The position numbers and the translations under genes are program-made. Below the pieces are notes generated by a model, which did no database searches, had not been told where the DNA came from, and saw nothing but the letters and a program-made list of their open reading frames with translations. Below are positions 13,701-27,200 of a stretch of 64,000 nt of DNA, one piece after another (position 1 is the first letter of the stretch; each line of letters begins with the position of its first letter). Source of the DNA: Nematostella vectensis (taxonomy: Eukaryota; Cnidaria; Anthozoa; Actiniaria; Edwardsiidae). Location of the stretch: the NCBI RefSeq assembly GCF_932526225.1, contig NC_064039.1, positions 3,175,001 through 3,239,000 on the forward strand, read 5' to 3'.

Positions 13701-16700
13701 GTGTTGCGATGGGTCTGGTGGAGGTCAGTTGTCCTATGGGTATTCTGGTTGCCGGGGTTGTTGGCGCGTTTGTAGAGCCACTGCTAAAGAAACATTGCAT
13801 CGAAGATCTGCATTTAGGCGTGTACTGCTCAACAAGATTCGCGTCGTCCGCGCAATGGACCCAAAATCTACGATGTACTCAACATAGTAAAGGACTGTAA
13901 CACAATATGCACGCACAATCTACGATGTACTCAACATAGTAAAGGACTGTAACAAATTCGCTGATTGCCTCGCACACATGAACGGTATTAATTTACTCAC
14001 TTTGCCTTGTAGCTATATTAAACGTACTTATAATAACTTTGTAGAAATCGGCATTAAACAAGTCAATCGAGTCATTTATTTTAGTTTGCATGTACGGGTT
14101 ATTATTTCCGTACTCAACACCATGTATTAATAAAGAGGCAAATAAACAGATATTTTTTTCTTATACCAAAGGTCCATTTTTTCTATTCTTCAGTCATGAC
14201 ACGCATTAGCGGTCTAAAGAAGGCATTGGTTAAAAGTTATTTTTTTACGATGTTAAATCGGACCGTACGTTGTGCCTCAGGGGATGCATTGGTTGTGCTA
14301 ATTGTAACGTAACGATTGCCTCGATAAACTATCAGAGGCTCGAGCCATGTATTCGGGCACATCATGAGAGTCGAAGAGAGAATGTGTGCAAAATATTCCC
14401 TTTTTGCACTATAAAAACAGTATTTGTGAAGTAAACACGAGCAACAATCAAAACATCCCGTTTCTGCAAAATTTAATTCGCCATTTTGAGTTTTTTTTTA
14501 TTTTTATTTTTACTTGTTCGAGCATGTACGAAGTCATGTGATTCCCACGTGTCAATCACGTACAAAGTTGTGATATCCACGTGTCGAGCATTTACGAAGT
14601 CATGTGATACCCGCGTATTAAACACTTACAAGGTCATGTGATACCCACATGTCAAACATGTACAGGATGATGCGATACTCATGTGACACACAGGAATAAA
14701 CAGGTGTTGTTAAAGGCTGAAACATAAGTGAAAAAGTACGCAAATTACATTTTAAAGCTATCGAGATCAGTCACTAACTTCGACAGATTTATACGCGATT
14801 GTATGCGAGATCTATAGTCTATGCTCTTGTATGGCATCAGTCTCTACCTGATAAAGGCTGAGCGCTTTCCAACCTAACATTCGCAGTAGCGCATTTAATG
14901 TGCAATACGAATTTGCTAATTTTGTGTTTCTGTCTTCAACAGCCGACCCTTGTCCTCGAGTACCTGATAATCCTGAACAACACGAAGACGGGCGTGGTTA
15001 AGAATATGACCGTCCCAGTTGGCACGAATACTGCCACATTAACGGACCTGACCGGTGACTCGCTGTATGTCATAACAATACGAGGCGTGTCTAAGCACGG
15101 GGCGGGAGCGCCTTACGCGCCTATACAGATCCAGTCCCCCAGGGGAGGTAGGAGAGTCTTAGACTCTGTGTCACTCGTTAATACAGTTTAAACTCCCTAA
15201 CTCGTACTCGGAGAACTCAAATTCCCCCTTAACTCTTGCTGACTCCGTAGGATTCGGATCTTAATTGTTACTCAAATAATGCGAACTCAAAACCAGGAGA
15301 GCTTGAAGTATTTTAAGTTTTCTCTGGCCACATTATACTAGAACTTACTGGAACTCTTCATTCTACGAATATATGGATATCTATATGCGTCGATAATTTG
15401 TTGTGTAGCCTATTTCAAATCGTTCACAATCGTTCTGGCCGGTTAAAAGTGGTATACGTCAGTAAATACATCAACGAAAAACAGGATCTAGTGGCGGATC
15501 CAAAGGGGGTGTCATTCCCCCTTTCAGCGCAAATTTACCCCACACCCTCGCCCCCCTGGCTGAAGAAATACTGGACCCGTCCCTGTATACGAGTAACTGT
15601 TTTGCAAGCAAGAAGATATATTTTACTTCTCTTTTAACAATTGACACATACCATCTGAAGTCTAGCCTGTTCGACCGTTTCGTTAACAAGGATAACAAAC
15701 AAAAACTATAAGGCCAATGATAGCTTACTATACTCCCGGTCTCACTTCCAGCTCCCACGGCCGCACCGGAAGGAGCTGAAGCCACTAACTTAAACAGTAC
15801 GGCGGTGTCACTGAACTGGAGCCCAATTCCCCCGGAGTATGCTAATGCGCCACTACTGGGCTACAGCTTGATTGCTACTCCGCTGAACGGGACGAGTGCT
15901 GGCGCACATAACTCTATATCTGTTTTCACGTGCAATACGTCAGTTGCGATAGCAGGACTTGCCGTGTACACGGCCTATGCGTTGGAACTTCGTGCGTTTA
16001 ATGAACCCGGATTCGGACCGCCGTCGAATACGACCTTTGTGACCGGCGAGGAAGGTAAGGTTGTGACGTCATCATGTGTACTTTAGGAACCGTTCATTCC
16101 TCATCCTGGTAGTTTAGGGGGAGGGGGTATAACGGAAAAATTAATCGAACCTAACATCTAAACAGTACAATCGCACATGCAGTGCTAATTTTTATTTCCG
16201 TATTTATGTCGGAAATGTCTCTTCGTTGAGTTACAGTTACCAAACGTACAGTTGAAGCTCTCGTAAGCGACCACCTTGGGAACTGATAATTGTGGTCGTT
16301 AACGGAGCTGGTCTTTTACGAGAGCTTGCTCTCATAAGCGGCCACTGGGCGCCAAAAACTTGAAAAATAGGTGTTGGTCGCTTACGGGAGCATAATTAAA
16401 ATGGAATCTAAAGGTTATTGTGATAATAACAACGCTGTAATATTTTGGTTTATTGATTGATTTTAAAACTAGGTATTTGACTTATCATGAGAGTGAGTTG
16501 TTTTATTTAATAGCAATTAATTCTACGCAAAGTAGCTCGTTATGCTCGTTTATATCGACGACTTAAGCTTTTCGTCATGAGAATATCTTCTGCGTCTACG
16601 ACGATCGCATGGCGTCTTTTGTTAGCCGATTTCTAAAGCGTGCAACAAACAAGTGGATGGCTATTGTAACTGGAAAAAGGATAAATCGTGGAGCTGGCAA

Positions 16701-19700
16701 TAGACTAGAGATTATTCGCATTTACACATTTTCTGGAGACAAAGAAATGTCAATCCCATGGTTGAAATTGAAGTTAGAAAATTGAAATTATCAAATTCTA
16801 TAATGGTTGCCTACTGGAAAGGCAGCTTTTGTGAAACATTACAACAACATTTCCGCTTTATATGTGACTTCAGCATGCATTGGACATGATATTTATCATT
16901 GTGGTCGCTTACGAGAGCTTAAAAATAAAAGAAAATCTCAGTTGGTGGTTTGAAATTGTGGTCGTTAACGGAGCTGGTCGCACCGATAAGTTGGTCGCTT
17001 ACGAGAGCTTAGAATTACAAAGTTTGTTTGACAATTCAATCGGTGATTTGTGATCGTGATCGTTATCGGAGCTGGTCGCTTACGAGAGCGGTCGCTCAGA
17101 GAACTTCGACTGTATTCATGTTTTAAATCCTTCAGTGTAATTTAAGTGGATGAAGTCATCTGCTTACGGGTTCTTTTTCTAACCCGCAGCGCCTGACGCA
17201 AGCCCGGCCATCACTGGCATCACTGACGTCACCGCCACTACCGCCCTTATGAGATGGAGCCCACTTCCGGCCATCCTCTTGAATGGCTTGTTGCGCTCTT
17301 ACATCATCACCATTACTAATAATGCAACCGGTTCTTCGGTTAGCGTGACCGCGCCAGGTCACGTGAATGAGTTCATGCTGAGGGGGCTAATGTCATCCAC
17401 AACTTATGACGTCACACTTCGAGCCATTACCATAGCAGCTGGGCCTGCCGCTGGAATACTGGTGAATACTTCTGAGATGAGCGGTTAGTAAAAAATAGTG
17501 ACGGGTACTTTAGACTGTGTGTATTCCATTCAGTGAAAGACTCGTCAGCTCATTTCGTGGGGACGAACAAAGGCACAGGTATCCCAACCTTCGATTTTGC
17601 ATCTACTGATAATATTAAAAAAAATAAAAGTTGTTCCGATTTGAACAGCTTATCGCCATTTCCCCCCTCTTAGTGCAGGTAAAGTCGGGAAATTCTGCGG
17701 AAACTTTCAGGTATTCGTGTTTATTACGATTTTGCTGGCCACCATCTTGTAAAGAGAACTGGACGCAAACGTTTAAGATCACAGGGTTCCCGCGCGCTCG
17801 GCCAATGCCCCTTTAGAAAGAGAACGGACAGCCATTGGTTTATATGTTACTCTCTGATACCCGTTACGCTTTGTGTGAATCCCCAGAGCCCGTTACCACG
17901 ACCAGTAACGTAACAGCGTCCAACATTTCCCCGAACTCAAGCACGATCACGTGGCAACACTCTCCTGCCGAGGAGACCTCGGGCGAGCTAAAGGGTTACC
18001 GTGTGCGCGTATATGACTCGCTTCGAGACTCGAACTCTACTTACCTGATGTGTATGGGGAACAGGTCCGCACAACTGGCAGACCTTGACCCGTACACGCG
18101 TTACGAGGTCTACGTGAGTGTGTTTAACGCGTTATGGACTGGTCGTGAATCACCTACTGGGAAGTTCATAACGTCGGAAGGAGGTAAGGAAGACGTCATT
18201 TCCGGTTACCAGTCTCAGAAATATTTGACATCTTATGTAAAAGTTAACTTCCGGTTTAAGGTGCTAGTACTGGTATATTTGTTTTAGATGACACTTTTAG
18301 GTAAAAGTACTTATATTGATAAGTGTTATAACTATAGTATTCTTTACCATACTTGTCAAACTTTACCATACTTGTCAAACTTTACCATACTTGTCAGCCA
18401 AATCACAAGCTCTAGAAGATGAATAACTTTTAGGACTTGGGATTGGGCTTAAATCTTGGCATTGTAATGTTTGGGTAGATGTGACGTTTAAACTTTTGAT
18501 CGGTGTAAAGATTATAGAATTGTAAAATAAAATTATAAAGTACTTCGTTTATTTGTAATGTTATCTGTACTGGAATTTCATTGCAGTTCCCTCAAAACCG
18601 CCTCAAAACCTTACAGCACACAACACCAGTTCCACCACGCTAGCTCTCTCATTTCGCCCCCCGGAAAAGTACTTCGTAAATGGCAAGCTCCGGGGGTACA
18701 ATGTCACATGGCGTGAGACTCTCTTGCTGGACGCCGAGGTATTCAGTCGGACGGTAATCGTGACATCTTCGGCAAAGAGGCGAAGACGAGCAGTAGAAAC
18801 AAGCGATCAAGAGAGCTTGCAGCTCGATGGACTTAAGAAATACACAACGTATACCATCACTGTGGCAGCGTTCACGATAGGAGACGGTCCCTTCTTGGAG
18901 GTCAACGCTACGACGGCAGAGGACGGTGAGAAGATGTAACTTATGGTATTTTTTGATACTCGGTATGCTGTTACTACCTCGGGGCCAAAAATCCATATTA
19001 CATATACTAACATTGGTTCTTCCTTATAGTTCCCAGTCTTCCGCCGCCCAATGTTATTGCCTACAATACTAGTTCTACGTCAATCGCGGTTTCCTGGCAA
19101 CACATCCCCGAGGGTCACGTGCACGGCATCCTTCTTGGCTACCACGTGTTTGTGACGCCCTATTCTAACGTCACTCCATCGGTTTACGTGATTGGTCCGA
19201 CGAAGTATAACGTGATGATAGGAAACCTTGGCAAGTACACGGAGTACCACATATCTGTGGCCGGCTTTACACTTCCGGGGACTGGGAACGTGTCTGAGAT
19301 TGTGACGACATACACTGATGAGGATGGTAAGGACTGAGAGTATCACTCTTCGATGGTATTTACGAACGGGTAAATTCACCCTCGTACTTTTTGGTAGAGT
19401 ATGATGAAAAGTTACCTTTTCTACACACACTTCCTCTTGGCTTCCCTAGACCCCTCCCTGACTTCTCTACAATCTTTCCACTCCACTTGCTGTGGTTTAC
19501 TTACCTGCGGACTGAATTTTCCGTCGTAAGCCCTCCTCTTTTCTCGTATCCTGGAACTGAGCTCCGATCCCCTTATCCCTTATCTTTCTGTTCCAGTACC
19601 GGACAGCCCCCCGCTCTCACTGTACGGGGAGGGGCCTACACCAACCTCCCTGTCACTCACTTGGCAACCCGTACCCACCCCCCAGCGGAACGGAATTATA

Positions 19701-22700
19701 CTCGGTTACACAGTCAACATCCGGCTCAACGACACCTCACTCGATAACAGCACCCTGCCCTGGAACACGACCGTGCTGCCAGACGCTGCGATCCTGTCGC
19801 TCGAGGTACCCGGGTTGGCGGCATGGACGGCGCATCGCGTGAGAATCAACGCGTTCACCAGAATCGGGCCTGGGCCGTGGAGCGCAGATGTGGTGATAAC
19901 AGGAGACAGAAGTAAGGCTCGCATTGTTTTCTATTTTATTGTAGCAGGTTGTGAAAAGTAAAGGATGCGTTCTTGTCTTGATATTTATACACTTATTTAA
20001 AAAAACGTTGTCAGCGCAAAAGGCAAATGGATCCTGAAAGGTTTGTTCCAAATTCAGTAGATATAAATCAAACATACGGCTATCCATTAAATATAATCAA
20101 TACACAGCGGCGTGGCCAGGATTTTTTTTTAATAGGAGGGGGCCAAAAAGATTTCAAGGCATTTTATCCTGTATTTCAAATAATGTCTCATACGTTTACT
20201 GTATTTTTGGCTGCTAGAAGAAAGGAGGAGGGCTGAGTCGTCCCCCTGGCTACGCCCCTGATACATGGTTCTGACATCGCTTGAGTTTATCTGTTACCTA
20301 TATTTTTACAAATAATTACCACCCATAAAAACCTTTCGTTCGTAGAACTGCCATTTGGCAATTGCCATTCGCCGTTCGCACTGACAACCTTTATTGAAAA
20401 TGTTTATACAAATCTATCATCATATCATCATCATCATCATATGATATCTTTGGTGAAAACCTCCACCTTCACTCTCATCGGCCGCTAATATTACTAACGT
20501 GAGGGCTGAATTTCACTCTATTATAAATATGGTTTCGTTAAATGGAAGCTTGTTCATTCCTCTCTGTCTCATCACCAGTCCCTCCTCCTCCGACTGACGT
20601 CAACACAATCAACATCACCTCGACCTCCATCACGGTCACGTGGACAGGTATAGATACTTCCACACTAAGAGTACCCCTGAGGGGTTACCGAGTCTTGTAT
20701 TCCGCAAACAGCAGCATCTTCTCTGATGAGACCATGAATGTAACTGCGCCAGCGGGAGCCGTGTCAAAGGTGGTCAGCGGTCTGCACGAGTTTACCGACT
20801 ACAACTTCTGGGTTCTTGCGATCGTTGACGTCGATGGCATTCCCAGTGAGATGGTCTCTGACCGGACATTGCCGGACGGTATGCGTTATTTGACCACTTT
20901 ATCGAAGGTTATTTACTTAGTTCTTTTTCGTTAAAACCCGTTGATCCGACTTCCATGAACATGGTCTCGTAGGCTGCGAAACCCTATTAGATGACATGTT
21001 CATCAGTGAATTAAATCCGCTTGAATCACGGTGAATTTCCATCCATCCTATAACTAAAAAAAGCTGAACTCTATTTTTAAAGTATCAAATAATACGGGGA
21101 AAGTTGTTAAACGTTTTTTAAATGATGAAAACTTAACATTTTTCAAACAAAATTTCGAATGAGTTCAAGATGCATTACGTCTTCCTTGGTGTCTTTTGAT
21201 TGTCCAACAAATAGATCGTTTCCATTGACATCATCTTGTTAAACAATCCTAGAGCCCAAAATGCAATTACGTGAAATAGGGATTTTAACAAAGACGTGAA
21301 ATTCTTCGAAGTAAAGTAATAGCATGCAGCATGTATGGCTTTTAAGTCTTCAGGTGTTATTGCTTCTCAATATAATTTTTATTATTTATGTTTTCCCTTA
21401 GGGACACGGGTAAATTATTTATTCAAAAGTGTCACCCTAAATATAAGTCAGTCTATCTTATTCCGTGACCAGACCCTCTCTTTGCCGTTGCAGTGCCATC
21501 CTCATCGCCGACTATCTTGTCGAAGCTCACGTTGTCAGCGGATTCCCTCATGCTGGTGTTTGTGCCTCCTCCACCCGAAGACATAAATGGCGTCATTTCT
21601 AGCTACGAGGTAAGTACATCTGATGGGTGTCCGCTTAATAGAGGTCCGGTATATAGGTTCCACTATACTCAAGACATAAATGGCGTCATTTCTAGCTACG
21701 AGGTAAGTACAACATCTGATGGGTGTCCGCTCAATAGAGGTCCGGTATATAGGTTCCACTAGACTCACCTTTTTCACTGTCCCGAGGGTGTCCGTTATAT
21801 AGAGGTTCCACTATACTCAAGACATAAATGGCGTCATTTCTAGCTACGAGGTGGGTACAACATCTGATGGGTGTCCGCTTAATAGGGTCCGGTATATAGG
21901 TTCCACTAGACTCACCTTTTTCACTGTCCCGAGGGTGTCCGTTATATAGAGATTCCACTATACTCACCTTTTCACTGTCCCGAGGGTGTCCGTTATATAG
22001 AGGTTCCACTATACTCACCTTTTAACTGTCCCGAGGGTGTCCGTTATATAGAGGTTCCACTGTACTTACCTTTTCACTGTCCCGAGGGTGTCCGTAGAGG
22101 TTCCACTATACTCACCTTTTAACTGTCCCGAGGGTGTCCGTTATATAGAGGTTCCACTGTACTTACCTTTTCACTGTCCCGAGGGTGTCCGTTATATAGA
22201 GGTTCCACTATACTCACCTTTTCACTGTCCCGAGGGTGTCCGTTATATAGAGGTTCCACTATACTCACCTTTTCACTGTCCCGAGGGTGTCCGTTATATA
22301 GAGGTTCCACTGTACTCACCTTTTCACTGTCCCGAGGGTGTCCGTTATACAGAGGTTCCACTATACTCACCTTTTCACTGTCCCGAGGGTGTCCGTTAAA
22401 TAGAGGTTCCACTATACTCACCTTTTCACTGTCCCGAGGGTGTCCGTTATATAGAGGTTCCACTATACTCACCTTTTCACTGTCCCGAGGGTGTCCGTTA
22501 TACAGAGGTTCCACTATACTCACCTTTTCACTGTCCCGAGGGTGTCCGTTAAATAGAGGTTCCACTATACTCACCTTTTCACTGTCCCGAGGGTGTCCGT
22601 TATATAGAGGTTCCACTATACTCACCTTTTCACTGTCCCGAGGGTGTCCGTTATACAGAGGTTCCACTATGCTCAAGACATTAATGGCATCAATTCTAGC

Positions 22701-24227
22701 TACGAGGTGGGTACAACATCTGATGGGTGTCCGCTTAATAGAGGTCCGGTATAAAGGTTCCACTAGACTCACCTTTTTCGCTGTCCCGAGGGTGTCCGTT
22801 ATACAGAGGTTCCACTATACTCAAGACATAAATGGCGTCAATTCTAGCTACGAGGTGGGTAAAACATCTGATGGGTGTCCGCTTAAATGAGGTCCGGTAT
22901 ATAGGTTCCACTGTACTCACCTTTTCACTGTCCCGAGGGTGTCCGTTAAATAGAGGTTCCACTATACTCACCTTTTCACTGTCCCGAGGGTGTCCGTTAA
23001 ATAGAGGTTCCACTATACTCACCTTTTCACTGTCCCGAGGGTGTCCGTTATATAGAGGTTTCTCTGTACTTACCTTTTCACTGTCCCGAGGGTGTCCGTT
23101 ATATAGAGATTCCACTATGCTCACCTTTTCACTGTCCCGAGGGTGTCCGTTATATAGAGGTTCCACTATACTCACCTTTTCACTGTCCCGGGGGTGTCCG
23201 TTATATAAAGGTTCCACTATACTCACCTTTTCACTGTCCCGAGGGTGTCCGTTAAAGTGTCCGTTAAATAGAGGTTCCACTGTACTCACCTTTTCACTGT
23301 GCCGAGGGTGTCCGTTATATAGAGGTCCCGGCGCACAACCATCTGACGGGTGTGTCTCCTCAAACCGACCGGCGACACTTACCAGATCTGCCCCTTTGAA
23401 AACTTAGATACTGTGAGCTCTTGTTATTTAACACGCCGCGACATTTATTAGTTTTTGTGATCCAGTCGCAACGTTTATCTGTACCATGGCACCTAGTGTG
23501 AAGGGGGGGGGGGGGGGGGAGAGGGTTTTGTTGGTGAAGCGGGTACATCAAGATAAGGGAATAGGTGTAGGTACTAGTGGAGAGTGAAAAAGGTAAAAAA
23601 AAAACAGTAGAGGACGACAAAAATTCATGCACAGAGGTATAAAAGCTTTTTGATGTGTAAAGCAGCCTTATGTGCCTCAAAGAGGCGTTTACTCGTTTTC
23701 ATGAAGGTTTTAATTAATCAACTCTAGTGTCCATTACAAACTTTTACAGTGGACTTCTTGCGAAGCTTGGTTTAACCCGGGAAACATGAAGAACGAATAT
23801 ATAATTTGACACGTGGCATACTTATAGAGCTGTATTATATTTTACTGAGGCTGCTATTGAAAAGGCGGTCAGTAATTATCTTGGTGCTTATACCTTCAAT
23901 GTGTGACTCAATATTCTATATAACTATTGTAGGTGACCTTGGAGAGTGTGAACGCGTCGAGTGTGATATCGCGTACGTCTTATGGCCCTACAGAAAGGAT
24001 CGTCACCCTTTCAGGCCTAAAGGAGGGTGTTCTATACAATATCAGCGTCATTGCAGTCAACCAGGTCGGTTCCAGTCCCCCCGCAAGCGAAGCCACCAAG
24101 CTACACGGTATGGACGTGGTGTGTGTGTATGTGTAGGGTGGGGAGGGGCGGGTTTGAGGGGCAGCGCTAAACGTGAAGTGGTCAGATGGGAACTCAAATG
24201 CAGAAAAGGAAAGTAACGAGAAGTAAC

Positions 24228-24258
<31 letters not shown>

Positions 24259-27200
24259 GGGTGGGCGATAAAAATAGGAATGAGATTGATAGGGCTATCA
24301 AAATGGTAGGAAGGAAAAGACAGTGGTTGAGAAGTGTGAAGATAAGAGTAGAGGAGGAATTGAAAAAGAGACAAGTATTAACAAGCTTTTTTTCTTGCAA
24401 CATAGTGGCAGCTTTGATACTATTAAATTATTGTTATATTAGAGCTGTTTTCATAAACCTGTGAAATACACTTTAGTTTATTTAGTACCAACAGGCTCTT
24501 ATGTAGTTGTTCTCGTTTGCTTGACTACTGCATTTTGCTGCACGTATTTATGAAAAATACTCTAATGGATTAATTACTCTGATGTCATTTCCCCAGAGAA
24601 CAGTGTAGCGCAGAACCGGTATTCTGCAGACACAATACCTCTTGACTGGCCCCAGTTCCCTCCTGAAGTTACCCACGGCGCGATTATCAACTACCGCGTG
24701 CGTTATCGACTCGTGGAGCTTGGGGGCGACCCTATTCGCGACTCACCCACCAAAGAAATACTTGTACCAGGACCACCTCTGAACTTGACAGACCTAGAAA
24801 CGTTCGCAAAGTATGAAGTCGAGATTGTCTGGCTAACGAGTGATTCGGTTGGACCGGAGATAATCGTCTTTGCAGGTGAGTTTCCTTGCGTCACATCCGC
24901 TATAGAGTTTAGCTAGGACACCGCTAGCAAGACGCAACCGAAAAACAATGCTGTCAATGCTAAGTGTTCAACTCAAATGAGTTTCTATAGGAAGACGACT
25001 GATCTGACTATCTGTCGCCCTTACTAAGGCCTTCCAATCAACCACTTGTCCCTCACTCGAGAGGCGTTGCTACGGGGACCTGTAAAGTATGAACATCACC
25101 TATTACGGACACCTGGTTTTACGACACCATGTTAATACATGCATTTAATTATGGTCCCAGTGAGGTTTGACTGTATTTGACAATGTAAAGGCTTGCTGTT
25201 GTACTGTTGTAGACACAGCAAAACGAGTGCCTAGGTGCGTGTAAAAATCAATCGGAGTAGGGAGGGAACCATAGAAATTACCTTGAAAGCACTGTTGTTT
25301 TTGTTCGACTGTACTATATAAAAGTAAGCTCGCATATCTTGTATTCACAAACAGCGCGCAAACTTTCAACTCGAAAGATCCTAGAAAAGACACTGGCCAT
25401 TGCTCGCAGGGTACAAGTCCAACAATTTATTGTTCTTCCAGAGACTTGTCGCTGCCGTGACAGGCTGATCACGAACTGGCGCCCGTACAACCCCTACACG
25501 TACGACTCCCAGGCCAACGGTGAGCCCGAGGGCATCATTCCAGCGGTGGTACGCGAGATGGCAGTCGCGTGCTGTGAAAAATGTCTCGCGTTTGGCTTTT
25601 CCCGCGTCGATTTTGAAATAAGCGCTGATGGAATACCCGCCGAGAAGTCCAACGAGAAGGAGTTATTAGGTAACATCTCTGAAGCTGTGGATTTTAGTTT
25701 CCCTGTGTATGGCTCGCGAGATCAGTTGAAGTACAAGTCGGGCTTCATGTATCGAGCGCTGGTCGAGTCCCCGGGGTTCGTGTACATTGTGAATACAGAC
25801 AGCGGTAAGAGCCCGGCCATGATGCTCATCGCGGCGCTACTCACCGTCGTGCCCTACCTTGTACTAACCATCGCACTTGCCTACATCGCGGGCTTCGTGC
25901 TCTGGGCTATAGTAAGTAGCATGGTGTTGCGTGACATGTGTAAGGTGTTGCGTGACATGTGTTTGATATTGTGTGACATGTGTTTGATGTTGCGTGACAA
26001 GTGTGCATTATAAAATAGTGCAGTAATTCATGCGCACTTGCCTACATCGCGGGCTTCGGGCTCTGGGCTATAGTAAGTAGCATGGTGTTGCGTGACATGT
26101 GTAAGGTGTTGCGTGACATGTGTAAGGTGTTGCGTGACATGTGTTAGATATTGTGTGACATGTGTTTGATGTTGCGTGACAAGTGTGCATTATAAAATAG
26201 CGCAGTAATTCATGCGCACTTGCCTACATCGCGGGCTTCGTGCTCTGGGGCTATAGTAAGTAGCATGGTGTTGCGTGACATGTGTAAGGTGTTGCGTGAC
26301 ATGCGTAAGGTGTTGCGTGACATGTATTAGGTGTTGCGTGACGAGTGTGCATTACGACATCGCATGGTATTGCATGACACGTGTTACATCTAAGATTCTG
26401 TAAGATATTTGACCCCATGTTTATCGACAGCGCAAAGAAATGGCATGAAATTTTTCAATTCTCAATATATAAGCTCAAGGTTACGCATACAAGGAGTTCC
26501 TCTGAGCAAATTTTAAAGAAATTTGAAGATATGAAATTTAGGTATTAGCGAGCAAAGTTAGCTCAATTTATGATCAGAGCCCGACTTCTCCCTAAAAACG
26601 AGGAGAATTCACACTTTGAACAAATTGCACTTCAAGCCTCATATTTTGAAGACGAATCCATTAGAAAAAAACTCTTTTTGATATGTTGGTTTACATAGCA
26701 TAAGAAACCTCTATGCAAAAATTCAAGCTTACCTTATTTAGACCTTATTTCGGGAAAACGTGCCATTTTTTTTTTGCTCTGTCATGTTTATCAATGTGTT
26801 TTTGTCGCCAGGATCGTCGTGCCAATCCTGAGTTTTTCCCGCCATCTTACATCCGGGGACAGTACGAAGGACTGTGGTGGGCATTTATTACCATGACAAC
26901 ACTGGGGTAAGAAAATCACGCGATCATCCGCATGACAGCACTGGGGTATGAAAATAAATTGAAGTCGGACAAATGTGATTATTATGTATCATGTTGACGT
27001 CGCTTGCGGATTCCAACCGCGTGATTGTCTTCATTTTGTTTTCCAAAGCAAGTTATCGAGGAACTGAGTTCACCTTATTATTTTAGGTACGGTGACCGCT
27101 TTCCTATGACCTGGGCAGGAAAGCTTTTCGGGATTTTCTGGATGCTTACGGGGATTGTAGTCTACGGAATCTTGTGTGGCTATTTAGTATCTGCAGTTAG

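Noticed and set aside
22088-23407. Long open frames of 17-residue repeats on both strands
   Set aside because: 51-bp minisatellite; the only coding-derived parts are copies of an FN3 exon end.
25339-25441. Extension of the first channel exon upstream to an ATG at 25339
   Set aside because: The acceptor TTCTTCCAG at 25441 keeps phase with the preceding FN3 exon; the upstream part is intron.
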